Positions 1-12,398 of a DNA stretch of 64,000 nt are shown here, one piece after another; position 1 is the stretch's first letter; the number at the start of each line of letters is the position of its first letter. Location: assembly GCA_964019055.1 (NCBI GenBank), contig OZ025208.1, forward strand, positions 12,749,597 through 12,813,596, written 5' to 3'. Both the position numbers and the translations under genes were made by a program. The DNA comes from Anthopleura xanthogrammica (taxonomy: Eukaryota > Cnidaria > Anthozoa > Actiniaria > Actiniidae). Below the pieces are notes generated by a model. That model searched no databases, had not been told where the DNA came from, and saw only the letters and a program-made list of their open reading frames with translations.

Positions 1-3000
1 CAAAACATGATGAATATCGTATGGGGCTTTATCTGCTTTACCAAGGTGATTCTTGAAAACATCGAGATTCCTACAGACGAGAAAAAAAAACAAGGTGACA
101 TTTTTAAATCAAAATCAAATACATTTTTTCTATCAGGAAAGCGTAGGTGTGTAGTTTTTGTATGACTTTAAACGTTTACAGTACGGACGTTCCGTGCCGT
201 GCCATCGTTCTGGTACGGGCAAAGATCTTGCGCACTGTGGTTTCATGCCGCGCCGATATCGCGTAAGCCTTGTATAAGCTTCTGGATAAGTGCTAGTATT
301 TGACTTTGAACAACTTTCATTAGCATACAGAGAGTTCGCGCACTGCGGTTCCGTGCCGTGCCGATATCGCGCAAGCCTTGTATAAGCTTCTGGATAAGTG
401 CTAGTATTTGACTTTGAAAAACTTTCATTAGCATTCAGAGAGTTCGCGCACTGCGGTTCCGTGCCGTGCCGATATTAGCGACCTTCAGATTCGACTACGA
501 GTACGAGAACGAGTACGAGTACGAGTACGAGTACGAGTTTTAAACTCTCAAAGATTTGCACTATAATTTCGTAGCCGTGGTGGAGTACGTAGATTGAAAC
601 TTAAGATTGTTAAAAACAGGAAATCGAATACGATTCAGTGTTAAGCACGAGCACAGGGCCAATTTCAAAACTCGTACTCGTACTCGTTCTCGTACTCGTA
701 GTCGAATCTGAAGGTCGCTATTGTGTGACCAAGGCAACCAAAATCTTGTATAAGGTACAGGAGTAGTGCTAGTGGTATTTGGCTTTCACTGGCATGCAGA
801 CATCTCGCGTGCTGAAATTGTTTCAGGCCGTGCCGTTATTGTGCAACCAAGGTCTCGTTATTTATTGCGCAATTAAGTCTCTCCCTTGATTCAAGAGTTT
901 TTTTCACAGGTTCTTCAGTTTTCTTCCGTCCCCACAACCTAACAAGCTAAATTCCAATTCGATCTGTGAGTTAGTCATGCCTTGATTTTGATCAGCATAG
1001 AGGTTGTTTCAGGGTATCGATAAAATTTGAAAGATAATACCACCTACCCTTTGACCATCCTGACAAGGTTTCCTGTCAAGCGTCTATTGAACAGCAAGAA
1101 GTTCAAAGGCTGTTCTAGAGACAGAGTGGATTCAGCACAGTTCCATGGTGTTGATACTACTAAACAAGCAATAAGGCCTGTCTCTTTTTCACTCATCTCA
1201 TTGAGGTAGTTCATCATGATCATACTAAGAGAAAAATCCAAGGAAATCAATGAGTGATATAGCAGTGAGAGCACTTGCTTTACTGTAAACATAGACTAAC
1301 ATTTCAGACATGCAGCACTTGTCTTCCTATTTTCAACTCCTATATATGGAAAGGCGAGGATGTTTGTTGGAAATTTTTAAAAAAGTCCTTAAAAGTTACC
1401 AAAATTCTTTTTCTCATAGTCATAAGGATTCGCAAATTTCACCCCCAAATGACGCTAATTTTAACCATTTTAATTTTTTTTTTTTGAACACCATAAAATA
1501 AATTTATTACCAAATAATGAAAATTAACCCTAAAAGGTACACTGAGCATCCCTGCCCATTTCTCATTGGAGTCCCCCCCCCCCCTCCCCGGGCATTTACT
1601 GGCTAGCAGTTACTAGTCGGGACTGCATTGGTGTGTGAAACTATACTGACATTTCAGACACTATATAGTCCTTCGTCAGATTAACATAAGAAACATTAGT
1701 CTATATTTACAAACTTTTTTACACAGTAGCTAAGTTTTCTTCTTATTGAATTGCTAAAAGTATTTACTCCAACTTACCCGCCCATTGAAATACCAACACC
1801 AATTACTGGGCAGCCTGGATAATTTTTGTGTATGTGGTCCAGGACAAATATGAGGTCCTCTGTGTTGGCGGCACAGAATGTCCTTGGAGTCTAAATAATG
1901 AAAAGCAACATCACATATTTTAAAGTTTCTTTTCCATCTTAATATTTCAGGCATATTAAAATCATTATTTAACTATGCAAAAAAGTGTGTAAATGAATTA
2001 GAATCTCGTAAAAAATATTTGTGGGTTTGAAATTGCAATATCTTGGTCACCCGTGACAGGAAATATTGTGGTGACAAAATTTCTGCGCATGCTCACTGGA
2101 CATTATTAGTGTTTCTCAATAACATGCATAAATTTGTACAATTTGTCATTGCAAAAAGTAGGATTTTGGTGGGCAACAATCGAAGTGTTTCCATGACATT
2201 TTGAGAAAACATAAATTTTCAAGGGCATGTGCCTATGGAATGTCATGGAAACGCCTTGACTGATGTCCACTGTGATAACAATTGCTCAAGTGCTAATGAG
2301 AATGATTGTAATATTATCAATTTGATACCTTCAGCTGTGATGCACCAAATCCTCTATGATTTGCAATAATTGTCCTAAAGGAAAACAAGTGAAAAACATT
2401 ATTTACTTTGCTTGAAGTTATTTTTTTAGTCCCTCAGTTATCAAGAAAAATGAATCTCCAGACATTTGATGCAAAGTCCAATCCTGCACTTTTGATCTCT
2501 CGCTTGCAAAAAGGAAACTTGAAAAAATATTCATCAAGAGGTTTATTATCATGTCCTTTATTAAGAAATTCCTAGCTGTTATTAAAAGTACTTTAAAAGC
2601 TGACCTGTAACCTAGTTTTTCTCCTTGAAGAACCAAATGACGACAATAGCTTGTTTCACTGCCACCTAACATATAACAGAAGATGTACAATGAACCTTTT
2701 TATTATCAAACTCAATAATGATATACCGGTAGACGTTTTTACCTAATGTTTTCCTATCTCATAACACATCATTCCCTAGAGTATCATTTCTTTGTTTGAC
2801 ATTTGCTAATGAGAAATGAATATGGATACAACTCAAACAAAGAATCTTATTCTCAAGAGAATGACAAATGGTCTGAAATATTACTCTAAGGTAAAGGGTC
2901 TATTAAATTTAGCAGTGGAGAGCATGGAGTGTGCCAGGTGTTGTAGTCTCTGGGTAGCTGTGGAGACTCGGCAACAACTTCCCACCTCTCTTATATATCA

Positions 3001-4333
3001 TAGTGTAAAATATAAATTCAAAAAGATTTTTTCAATAAAATAACAGGAACTGACTAACCAGTAAGTCCTGGAAGAATAAGAACAGTTGGTCTTTTTATTG
3101 GGTCGTCATGGTGACTGTCATGATGATCAAACCAATCCAGGCATACAATACCTCCATCTGGAGTGTCAAGGGTCTCCCTGCAAGACAAAAGTGCTTAAAA
3201 CTTTAAAATGTAATGGTAAGTACCAGAAAGTGGAGTCGAGCACAATGTGAATTTGATGCTAGGAGTCATGTGAATGAGGGTTAACATCAAAACAGTTGTC
3301 ATCTAATGGGACCAAATTTAGAAATGTTGGGTGGATGTACCCACCACCTCTGGAAGTGAAATCCTGGATTTTGCCCTCAAATACTACTGAATCCCATGCA
3401 ATCACTCGACTGACACTGTCAAAAAACCCGAACAATCATGTTTTGAGGCTCAGTTAAATCATGTGACTATTTGGATGGCTTCAAATTGTCACATGTCATT
3501 AGTTTCCTGCTCTGTTCAGATGATTTGAATCCCATGTAACCATTTGGATAGTATAGCTCCAAATCTAAGGTAGTTATTGCAAGTCCCTTGCCTCTTATCA
3601 GAAAATGTGTTCTTCCTTGTTAGGGAGGGGAGGGTCAGGAAAATTTAGTATAGCAAAGATCCCCCCCCCAAATAGCTCAGATCTTGACTGCATATCTCAT
3701 ACTAATGGTTTGGAAGTAACTATATTTGAACTGGTAGTATAATCAGAAATTTAAATACTGAGTAACACCTATTGATTTATTGATATCTCATGACGTAATA
3801 CCGTTTCAATGGGAACATTTTCTTTTTTTCCAAAATATGGCTACTTTCAACTCTAAAAAAAACATTTTTTAAATCCCATCCAGTGATAATGTAACTGACA
3901 AATTAGGGTAAAAATCCTATCTTGAAGTTGGAGTTTAACATGAAGCTACGTTAGATTATTAAAGTTTGTGTGTAGTTGCAGCATATTCAATCTTAATGAG
4001 ATTACGCGTCTCTAGATCGATTCGTAAGGCAGATAAGATTTTTTTACCAAGCATTTACCTTCTAAAAGGAACATGAGGACGAAGTCTCAACAAAGCTCTG
4101 ATTACAGTCTGAGCATGAGGACCGAAACACCAGATCGTAGGGTAGTAATATTCTGACAGTACTCCGCACTTCTCGACCAAAAAACGACGAAATGGGCCAT
4201 CTTTACCAATTATTCGAGGCTTCTTCACCACGAAGAAAAAATAATAAGTAAGATAAACAGTCAGGAGCGCAGACATCAACGGAAACCATTGCCAATCGTA
4301 TAAAATATGAAGAAAATTGTACAGAGTCTCCAT
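1..4333 (-). CDS. ABHD3: ABHD1/ABHD3-type membrane alpha/beta hydrolase, 3' end outside window
   Basis: Seven coding exons are placed on the minus strand: 4333-4059, 3177-3059, 2665-2605, 2374-2329, 1890-1778, 1224-1048 and 70-1. All join in frame (861 nt, 287 codons), with GT-AG borders. The chosen start (METLYNFL) is the first Met before a hydrophobic N-terminal segment at about residues 10-35, a probable membrane anchor. Next come YYPTIWCFGPHAQT, TPDGGIVCLDWFD, LILPGLTGGSETSY, NHRGFG, TPRTFCAANTEDL and the nucleophile elbow GISMGG with the catalytic Ser, then LNYL and EQPLNFLLFNRRL. This order is the family signature of ABHD1/ABHD3. ABHD3 cleaves medium-chain and oxidised phosphatidylcholines; that substrate is family knowledge and is not shown here. 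The catalytic Asp and His exons lie left of base 1. ABHD1 and ABHD3 cannot be separated from this part alone, so the symbol is provisional. Confidence 0.9.
231..840. repeat. 108-bp tandem repeat, interrupted by a nested MITE
   Basis: The block starting CGCACTG recurs at 231, 339 and 447, a 108-bp period; each contains the GATATCGCG-type head and AAGCTTCTGGATAAGTGCTAG. A diverged fourth copy lies at about 723-840, displaced by the insertion at 477-719. It lies in an intron of the ABHD gene. Confidence 0.85.
477..719. mobile_element. MITE with TACGAG-repeat terminal inverted repeats
   Basis: The ends are inverted copies over about 55 bp: AGCGACCTTCAGATTCGACT followed by TACGAG hexamers, and its complement at 660-719. 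The flanks are ATT at 474-476 and 720-722, a likely 3-bp target duplication. The uninterrupted 108-bp repeat next to it supports insertion. Confidence 0.8.
880..1025 (+). repeat. SINE 3' body with one 57-bp tail unit
   Basis: It contains TCTCTCCCTTGATTCAAGAG, ACCTAACAAGCTAAATTCCA and then ATCTGTGAGTTAGTC...GATCAGC...GAGGTTGTTTCAGGG. The same order occurs at several other sites in the window, with the last part expanded. Confidence 0.6.
1410..1620. repeat. C/G-run-ended MITE relative
   Basis: AT-rich interior ending in GGAGTCC plus a C-run and CCCCGGGCA. It resembles the element at 12590-12840, which has the same GGAGTCCCCC end. Confidence 0.45.
2090..2290. repeat. Dispersed repeat shared with SCRIB intron 5
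   Basis: GGGCATGTGCCTATGGAATG and GACATCCAC-type words recur inverted near 42390-42480. No gene is seen between the ABHD exons here. Confidence 0.5.
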
Positions 4334-4806
4334 TTTGTTTTGTGTGTTATTTCCCGGTCGATATTCGTGATATTTTGGAGTTCGAAGGTCAGTTCGAGTT
4401 TGTCGGTAATATGTCGGTAAATTTACGAAATCACAAAAACTCCGTCGATAACTTTCCGACAATTTGCCGAAGCACTCACGAAAACTAAACGCCACTTTTA
4501 TCGCTTTTATATAACAATTTCTGCGATTCAAAGTGACACCAAGAGACTGATCAAGATTAAAAATCTGTACAACTTTAATGATTCCCTGGTAATTGCATTT
4601 TTTAAATTGGAATATTTCAAAGGTAGTTTTCAGTCCTTCACGGTCAGTCGATCCAGGTGACAGCAGACCTAATTATATATTCAAAATGGTCGCCAGGTTA
4701 TCTTCTTTGGACTCGTAACACATTAGTGCACCAAATTCTTTCACATTTCTCGTCATTTTCCCATTCATAAATGTTTTAATCCCTCCATATTTTTGTAAAA
4801 TTCACA
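4334..4806. promoter_or_regulatory. Probable bidirectional promoter between ABHD3-like and VTI1A
   Basis: Only 473 bp separate the two start codons of divergently transcribed genes, and both 5' UTRs must lie here. No clear TATA box is visible. Head-to-head housekeeping pairs this close usually share a promoter; that is inference. Confidence 0.5.
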
Positions 4807-7800
4807 ATGAGTGAACTTTTTAACAATTACGAGCAACAATTCGGTAATTTAAGCGCTGAAATTACTGCCAAAATCTGTAAAATTCCAAACCTTCATGGAG
4901 GTAGGTCGAGCAAAAAGTTACCGGATGTAAGTTTACTAAATGAAAAATTGTATTATTATTGTTCTTATAACATGTTTTTCTTCACTCAGAGGCTAAAAGA
5001 AATGTTGTTGGAGATGTTGAACGAGGGTTTGACGAGGCGAATGAGTTGGTAAGTTGATTTTTTTTTATTTCAAGATCAAAATTGTAAGCCATCTGGAAGA
5101 CTTTTATTTTTTACTAAACATGTACATCTATCCATTGATATAAACCCTTTTGAATCTCTTATAATTCGGCCATTGTTTAACTAAATATGATTTTTTTACT
5201 CTCAAAATTTTCTACTGTTATGATTTTTAAATTCATAATTTGTACTAGCTTACGTTTATTTTATAATTGCATCTATTCAACTATCTTTTGTGGTTTGATC
5301 AGCCCTATTGAAATCTCAGATTTAAATTAATTGTATAGCATTAGATTATTCTAATATGTATCTCTACATATGACAGTTTTGCCAGACCAAGTACTGGACC
5401 AGTACAAATGTAGGGATACATCAATTTGATTTCAAGATGTGGTGATCCTTATCAAAAGTATTGGGGGTAGCCATGAGAACAAGGCTATTTCAGGCAAAAG
5501 GCTTTGTTTATTTTAATTTTTGCCCAAATTGCCTTGTTCTCATGGCCCCTTTGATACCAATCATCATATGTCAAAACTTTTGGGTTAGGCTAACCACCCT
5601 TCGCAGCAGTCCTCCTTAGTGTACGGACACAGTCTACATAATTCAGGGGTCATTTCACGGTATTTGATATGTTACGGAGGGGAAGAATCATTTTTTCATC
5701 TTCATGTAGCTGGATACTTATGAGATCCTTGACTAAAGTTTAATCATAGCATCATTGATACCTACCAGCACTACAACTACATGAAGATCAAACAAATATT
5801 CAAACCTCTGCTTAATGGTTATAATAAAAAATGTAGAGTGTTACGGAGGGGAACAGAAAATACAGTCTTAATTTATGTTCATGGAATGTTGAAGAACTCT
5901 CTGAAATTGATACATTTCAAAGACTTTCTTTAGTCTTATAGCATTTTTTATTTATCCAGGTTTGGAAAAATAGAAGATTCAAGAGTTTATGTACCATTCG
6001 TGTTTCACAACATGAACTTCTATTAGAGGTGGTAGTGTTACGGAGGGGAAGTTACGGAGGGGAAGTTTTTTTTCCATGACCAAAGTATTAACATAACAAT
6101 AATTAAACTCCAAACAGAAGTGAGATCTCTTTCAGAAATTTGTTTTACAAAATGTAGCATGCACAAATACTTAGTAAAAACTGAGTTATACTACACAGCA
6201 CTTCATGTATTCATGCTTAGTTACAGAATGACACACATTGTCAGAAGTAGAAGAGATCAAAACCATGTTCCTTCTTAAAAGGCTCTTAAATGCCAAAAGA
6301 CATAAAGTGACATCATTTATCTTTCAAACTTTTTTGATTTCTCACTCTGTTGAATGACAGTCATGGTCATGGACAAAAACGTCCCCTCCGAAACTTCCCC
6401 TCCGTAACACTACCACCTCTAATAGAAGTTCATGTTGTGAAACAAGAAAGGTACATAAACTCTTAGCCCAAGCTCTGTTTCTGTGGTGATTATACTAGAG
6501 TTCATTAATAGTTTTGTGGTCTGGATTTTCTTCAAAAATACTGAAATAAAATTAATGATACCTGCTTTTAAAACTGTCTTCGTGCAGCTGTTCCTTGTCT
6601 TAGTCTGTACTTAATTTCAGCCAATTTGGAGCATTTTTGAGCCTTAGAGCCCTCACTCTAATTATTATTTTTCCCCTTGAACTTCATATATAGATCTGTG
6701 ATGTCACACAAATAAAATATAGGAAATGGAGTTTCCCCTCCGTAACATTTTTTCCTCTCCATAACACTTTTTTTACATCCTGTATCTTAGAAAATTGAAA
6801 ATGAAACAGGCTTAAATGTGGCCTATCTTAAACCTTATATGGTACATTGGAAAGAATGAAATTGGCCAGGTATTCCGACTTCACATGTGAAAGAAAAACT
6901 ATTTTAATTACCTCAAAATGTTACGGAGGGGAAAATAGAATTTTGGTTCAAATCTCACATCTTGATAAAGATCCCTTTCCATTTCTTTTTATTCTGCAAC
7001 TATAAAGGATGGCTGGTAGTCTATGTCCACCAGCACTGTATGCCATTTTTAAATCTGTGGATTTCCCAAATAGGAAAAAAGCATTTTCCCCTCCGTAACA
7101 CACTTTGTGTCTTATTTTCGAATCATCACTATGGTTTTTATTCTGAATGTAATGAGAATGAAGCCAAACACCATGATATGATATCTTCAGTCATTCACCT
7201 TCCAGACAAAGTACTTTTTATCTTCTCCTGTTCACTTTCATTTTTTATTTTTTTTGTCCAAAATACTGTGAAATGACCCTCAGTAGAAACAACAAAATAT
7301 TCCAAGTTAACTGGGAATGAAGCTGATGGAGAATATGATGGGTTTCTGGTAAATCATAAAGGAGCCCCACTTCCCTTCCTTTGGAGTTATTAATTGAAAT
7401 ATAAATCAACAATAAGAAAAATAGAAACAGGTAACTTCATCTCCTTGAAGTGTACCAGAATTGAAAATTTTTTTTCACTGTCTTATTTTTATCTTTAGAA
7501 ATAATTACTACCTTGCCTGTGGCAGCCCAGTCTAATAATTTGTTGTTTCTCTGCTGTGTCAGAAAATTCCAAAATTTTGCAAGTAGTATCCAGGGGTCTT
7601 CGCTACAATACCCAAGAGTCCATTGCAGGCATATGATACAGGGATCCTATTAATAACCTGAACAAAGCATGTAACAGTTGTCAATCAAAGCCACCATATT
7701 ACTAAAGTGATTGATTAGGTGCAGAGCTGTGTATCATTTATCACTAATTAATGTCTATATATCCTGAATTCTTTTATTTTATTTCAGTTGGAGCAAATGG

Positions 7801-10800
7801 ACCTTGAAGTCAGAGAAATGAGTGGTAACGAAAAAGCAAAAATAGCTAACAGATTGAAAACATATAAAAGTGAAATGAAAAAGTTTCAACAAGATCTTGT
7901 AAGTTTTTATTTTTCAGATTTAATTTTTTGATTTCTTCATTTTTCATACATTCTGAATAAAGTGTAAGACATAGCCTGAGAAAACAGACATCCTTTTGCT
8001 CCTCATCCCCCCGTGAGGAGGGATGTAAGACAAATGTGTGTGCATATAAAGAGAGTAAATGGTTTGTGCATATATAATGTTAGCTAAGTTAGCAATGCTA
8101 GTAAATTACAGCACTTTTCATAATTCTGTGACCTAACTGACTCCAGACATCTGGTGTTTTGGCTCCTATCAATCAAACTACAATGGGGCAAGTTCATTCT
8201 CAGGGCTCAAAATAACGGCCAGTCAACAGTCAATGTCCGGCCAAATTTGGTACTCAACTGGTCAAATACAGTTTTGAACAAACATGTTGACCAGTCATAT
8301 TTGAAGAAAATAAAATAGAATATCATATGCCAGACATCTTGACCAGCGGTTGACTGGCCGTTATTTTGAGCCCTGATTCCAATCAAGCGATTTTCTTTTA
8401 GGAATTTCTTTATTGCTCAAGATCGGAATAATTAAACTTGGCCCATCTTGAATTTGATCTTGACGGAAGCCAAAACACCAGACATCTGCAGTCAGTTACA
8501 TGTAGGTTGAAGAATTATGAAAAGAGCTGTAATATATTCTTCCGAGAACAGGTTGAAAACATTAAATTAAAATCTTCATTTCCCATACTCATGTCATTAC
8601 CATTATAACATTCTCATTCTCATTCCCATTATTCAAATTCATTTTCACTTTCATTCTTCCACACATTTTTAGAGAAATTTTAAGACCAAATGTGTGTGTA
8701 TAATATAATATTAGATAGGAATTAACAATGCTAGTAATATTCCTCCAAAATAGCCTGGCTAAAAATATCATAAACTTCATTTCCCATTCTCATGTCTTTC
8801 CCTTATCACATTCTCATTCCCCTTTGTCATATTTATTTACCCTTCCAGAGAAAAGCAAAAATAGCATTTTCAGACCAAGAAGGAAGGAATGAACTTCTGG
8901 ATGGTGATGATCCTCGTTGCTCAGAAGACCAAGTAGGTTATTTACATTATTCACATGTTTTCCCATTTATTCAATATAGTGTTTTTTTATGAGAGTAAAC
9001 GGTTTGAACCCAGGTGCAGTAGTTGAGGGAGTAATGTGATTGCCAGGGTGAGTGTAGTCTTGAGAAAGACTGTTGTTGGTAGAGACTGATATTTCGACAA
9101 CCTGAGCGTTTTTTATGTTTGTTTTTTCCTGTTTTTTTTTTAATGATAATGGTTTTGGTTTTGCTAGTCTGCATTGCTCGGCAGTCTGTGATATGTTGCT
9201 AAGAAGAGAGAGGGAGGGGGAAACAGACCACTGAGCAACACATGCTATGGTTTTGTTAGACTAAAATTTTCAGAAGACAATAATCCTTACTAAAATAGAC
9301 CTCTTTAGCTTCGTTGTTTGTTGTGCCCATTTCAGACCATGTGATGCCACTCTTGGGAGTTGTTTCTTTCATGTGTAAAATATTTAAGTATACGAACATT
9401 TCTCAAGGGAATGTCATGAGGTCTGAAATGGACAGTTTGTATACAAAGCTATGAAGAGGTCTATTGTTAGAACAGTTCATTGGAACTCTAGTTAAGTAGG
9501 AATGTTTCCTTGTTTTGCCTGTATTATACCTCAAAAAATGAAAATTTTGCTTACTAATGTCTATTTGATTTAACAAATTATTTCTAGAGGACACGCCTTC
9601 TTGATAACACAGAAAGGATAGATCGCACTGGGAGAAGACTAGAAGAGGGTTATAAAATGTGTGTTGAGACAGGTTAGTTCCTGGATGTTGATTTAACTAG
9701 CATCACACCAACCTGGGAAGGATCCAGGATATTGAGTAGGGGGGTCACAAAATTTAGGAGATGCACCTTTTTGCTATACAAACCAACTACCGTTAATTCC
9801 AAGAAAGAAAGGGGGGTCATATTTGATATGTTGTGACCACCCCTTGGATCTGCCACAGCCAACCTTCAAATTTTACCTGAAATAACCTCTGGGCTGATCA
9901 AAGTCAGGGCACAGCTTACTCCCAGATCAAACCCTGTATCAGCCTCTGGGCTGATCAAGGTCAGGGCACAGCTAAGTCACAGAACAAATTGGAACTTAGC
10001 ATGTTAGGTTTTACCGAGGAAGGAAAATCCTTGAACTAAAAGGGACAGACCAAATGAACTCAGGAATCGAACTTGAGACCCCAGAGGGGAGAGGTGAGAT
10101 TAAGTTTTGATCCCCTAGACTATCCAGGAAAATAAACTCCAGTAATCTAGAACAAATTTTTTACTAAGCATTATTTTAATGATTTCTTAGAACAAATTGG
10201 AGTAGATATAATGGATAATTTACATCGAGACAGAGAAGTCATTGAAAGATCTCGTGAAAGGGTAAGTAAGATCTTAATATCAGTACTTAGGCGTCTGGCC
10301 AAACATACTCTGATTGGTGGAGAACTATGCTGAGGGGGACGTAGGGGTTCGCAGTGATGTGGTATTGCCTTATTTTTAGTGCAGTTTTACCATAATTTTT
10401 ATTCTAACCTGCGGTATTGAGGTCTTACAATACTACGCGGTTTGCGGTTATCATAAATCTAAGGCTGTGATAATTGGTGAAAAAAAAGTCTACAAGTTTT
10501 TTTTTTTAGTAAATGCAAGGCCGTGGCAAGTGTTGCGGTATTGCGGTGTTTTTTTTACTTTTATCTGTGCGGTTTTGCAGTTTTCAAACTCCCCTTATGC
10601 CCACCTCTATGCTTTATTAGCAAATGGAACAGGATTTTGAATGTCCAGGCAATATCTAAATGCATATCTTGTATTCATGGAAATTCTGTAGTGGTGGGGG
10701 TCAAAAATGAAATTTACTCAGTGGTCGGGTATGGATATTTTATGGTACTACACAATACATTTATTAACATAAAGTTGTAAAATTGCAACATTTTAGCTGC

Positions 10801-11144
10801 GAGGTACAGATCAACATCTTTCAAAAAGCTCCAGAGTACTAACTGCAATGATGAGAAGGTAAATTTAGCTTTGGATCCATGTTTCTAGTGGTGTACTGGC
10901 ACTACAGGCATCTCTCTTTCTTTTGATGGGCTACCTGTGGTGTGTAGATCACACAGGGACCCCAAGGATAAAAAAAAGAGTTGACATTTTTCTCCTTTCG
11001 CAACAAAAACCTCATTAATCAGTTAAAATTACTCTTTTTTTCAACAGAGTTATTCAGAATAGAATTATTATGGTCGTAATTTGTCTTGTCATTCTTGGAG
11101 TTATTGGAATTATAATTTATGTGTCAGTAACGAAAAAGTCATAA
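4807..11144 (+). CDS. VTI1A: VTI1A, Golgi/endosome Qb-SNARE, complete
   Basis: Eight exons: 4807-4926, 4992-5048, 7788-7898, 8849-8932, 9588-9672, 10191-10261, 10797-10858 and 11048-11144. They join in frame to 228 residues plus TAA; animal VTI1A is about 217. The N-terminal Vps/Vti Habc-like domain starts MSELFNNYEQQFG and includes LEQMDLEVREM, a VTI1A rather than VTI1B hallmark. RNELLDGDD links to the Qb SNARE helix, which runs from LLDNTERIDRTGRRLEEGY through VETEQIG to SSRVLTAMMRR. A single C-terminal membrane anchor (VICLVILGVIGIIIYVSV) ends in KKS. Known role: SNARE for endosome-to-TGN and intra-Golgi fusion with syntaxin 6/16 partners. Exon 2 uses the second of two adjacent AG acceptors, because only that gives the expected AKRNVVGDVE frame. 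A polyadenylation signal AATAAA lies at 11196-11201. Confidence 0.95.
5647..7279. mobile_element. 1.63 kb unclassified transposon with 14-bp motif clusters
   Basis: The ends are inverted repeats: GGGTCATTTCACGGTATTT at 5647 and its near complement ending AAATGACCC at 7279. TCAG flanks both ends (5643-5646, 7280-7283), a probable 4-bp target duplication. Inside, GTTACGGAGGGGAA occurs perfectly at 5671, 5840, 6037, 6051 and 6920 on the plus strand and at 6395, 6733 and 7086 on the minus strand, with degenerate copies at 6381 and 6752. A 70-bp inverted pair lies at 5981-6054 and 6391-6465. No transposase is readable, so it is non-autonomous. It fills most of VTI1A intron 2. Confidence 0.8.
8109..8530. 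mobile_element. Inverted-repeat element carrying a second MITE inside
   Basis: The outer arms are CAGCACTTTTCATAATTCT...CCAGACATCTGGTGTTTTGGC (8109-8163) and its diverged complement at about 8470-8530. The 173-bp MITE at 8202-8374 is nested in the middle. It lies in VTI1A intron 3. Confidence 0.65.
8202..8374. mobile_element. MITE, TIR AGGGCTCAAAATAACGGCCA
   Basis: It begins AGGGCTCAAAATAACGGCCA and ends with the complement (GGCCGTTATTTTGAGCCCT). Relatives lie at 38828-38998 and, as a fragment, at 37080-37107. Confidence 0.75.
9296..9463. mobile_element. 168-bp MITE, TIR TAGACCTCTT
   Basis: The ends are TAGACCTCTTTAGCTTCG and GAAGAGGTCTA; the interior has CCCATTTCAGACCATGTGAT and GGTCTGAAATGG. 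Related, mostly partial copies are seen near 2766-2880, 19010-19170, 26965-27070, 39579-39750, 42690-42835 and 44748-44830. Confidence 0.7.
9690..9860. mobile_element. Short MITE with GGATCCA-type ends
   Basis: GGATCCAGG...GGGGGTCACAAAATTT at the left pairs with GGGGGGTCATATTTGATATGTTGTGACCACCCC...GGATC at the right. It lies in VTI1A intron 5, followed by two 57-bp SINE-tail units (9870-9990). Confidence 0.45.
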
Positions 11145-12258
11145 GGTGCCGGTGGGGGTGTAAATTCCAGGTTTATCTGATCCGTTATATGTTTCAATAA
11201 ACATAGTCATCCAGAAAGCAGATAGGTGCAAAGGTGGTGATTGTGTGTGTTTTCACGTAAATTATAGCACTTGCAGGGGAATGTTTGCCATGGCTATTTA
11301 CCATAAAAACTTAAAGAAACATCCTTTTTGTAGGATGGCATGTAAATTATATCTTTCTGATGTGGTTATTTTTTACGTATGCTCCCATTATTCTTAGTTG
11401 TCACTCTTGTCACACCTTTAATTTTTGGTGACTAACGTTAATAATTTGAAATAAGTAATATTAGTATATATATATATATGTATTTAAAAAATTTAATCTA
11501 AAATGATCAAACTTTAACGCATGTATCTTATATAAAGATTTTCTTAATTTTACGTATCATTTACAACTCTTTCCATTACTGCATGCTATCAAGACAAAAG
11601 TCACGACAGGGTAATCAGAATTAGATTACTGTCAATCAAATATATCGTTGGATTACAGTTCCCATGTACCTTTATTTACTCTAATGATTTATTTGATTGG
11701 CAGTTAAGTCTACTGCTGCTAAACGAAATACATATATTTCTTTATTTTTCCTGGTCTGGTATCCTAAAAATGGTGCATTCTGATTGGCTGTTGAAGCAGG
11801 TGATATATCTCTGCCCGCAGTCCAGTATCCTGATGTTTTATTTGATTGGCAGTAGTCTACTTTGGGTAAACTAAATACTTATATACAATTAAATATGAGG
11901 TTGCATTGTGTTTTTAAGAAATAAGTAGATGAGAAAATGAATTTTTTTCTTAGAATTCAAAAAAGCTACTTTTTGGTGCTATAAAATGCCTCAGTAGTTT
12001 AAAATCCAAATTGGCCCATTGCATCAAACAATCGATGGTATAATAATATATCACCTCAGCAATAAATGAATTTGGCTTGGGTTCTGGAAAAAAGGCTCTG
12101 CTGTATAGCAAAAAACCTTCAAAATACTTGTTATTTTGAGATTATAATATTAGGAAAATATAGCATTTTGAGAAATGTTTTAGTCACTAGTGATCTAAGA
12201 AACATCTGGATTCCAGATCTATTTACATAGAGTGCATGTTCAAAGTGGTCCACGTTAG

Positions 12259-12398
12259 AATAGACCTTTGCTAAATTCGCTCAGATGATCACAAAACAAT
12301 TGGTCAAGACTGAACTTGATTCTTTTATTTATCAAGGCCAACCTCGACTTGGAACCACTGTTTCGTGATCATCCAAGTGAATCCAGGAAAGGTCTATT
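12259..12398. mobile_element. MITE, TIR AATAGACCTTT
   Basis: AATAGACCTTTGCTAAATTC at the left end and GGAAAGGTCTATT at the right end; ATGATCAC and GTGATCAT also pair internally. About 140 bp, no coding capacity. Confidence 0.65.
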
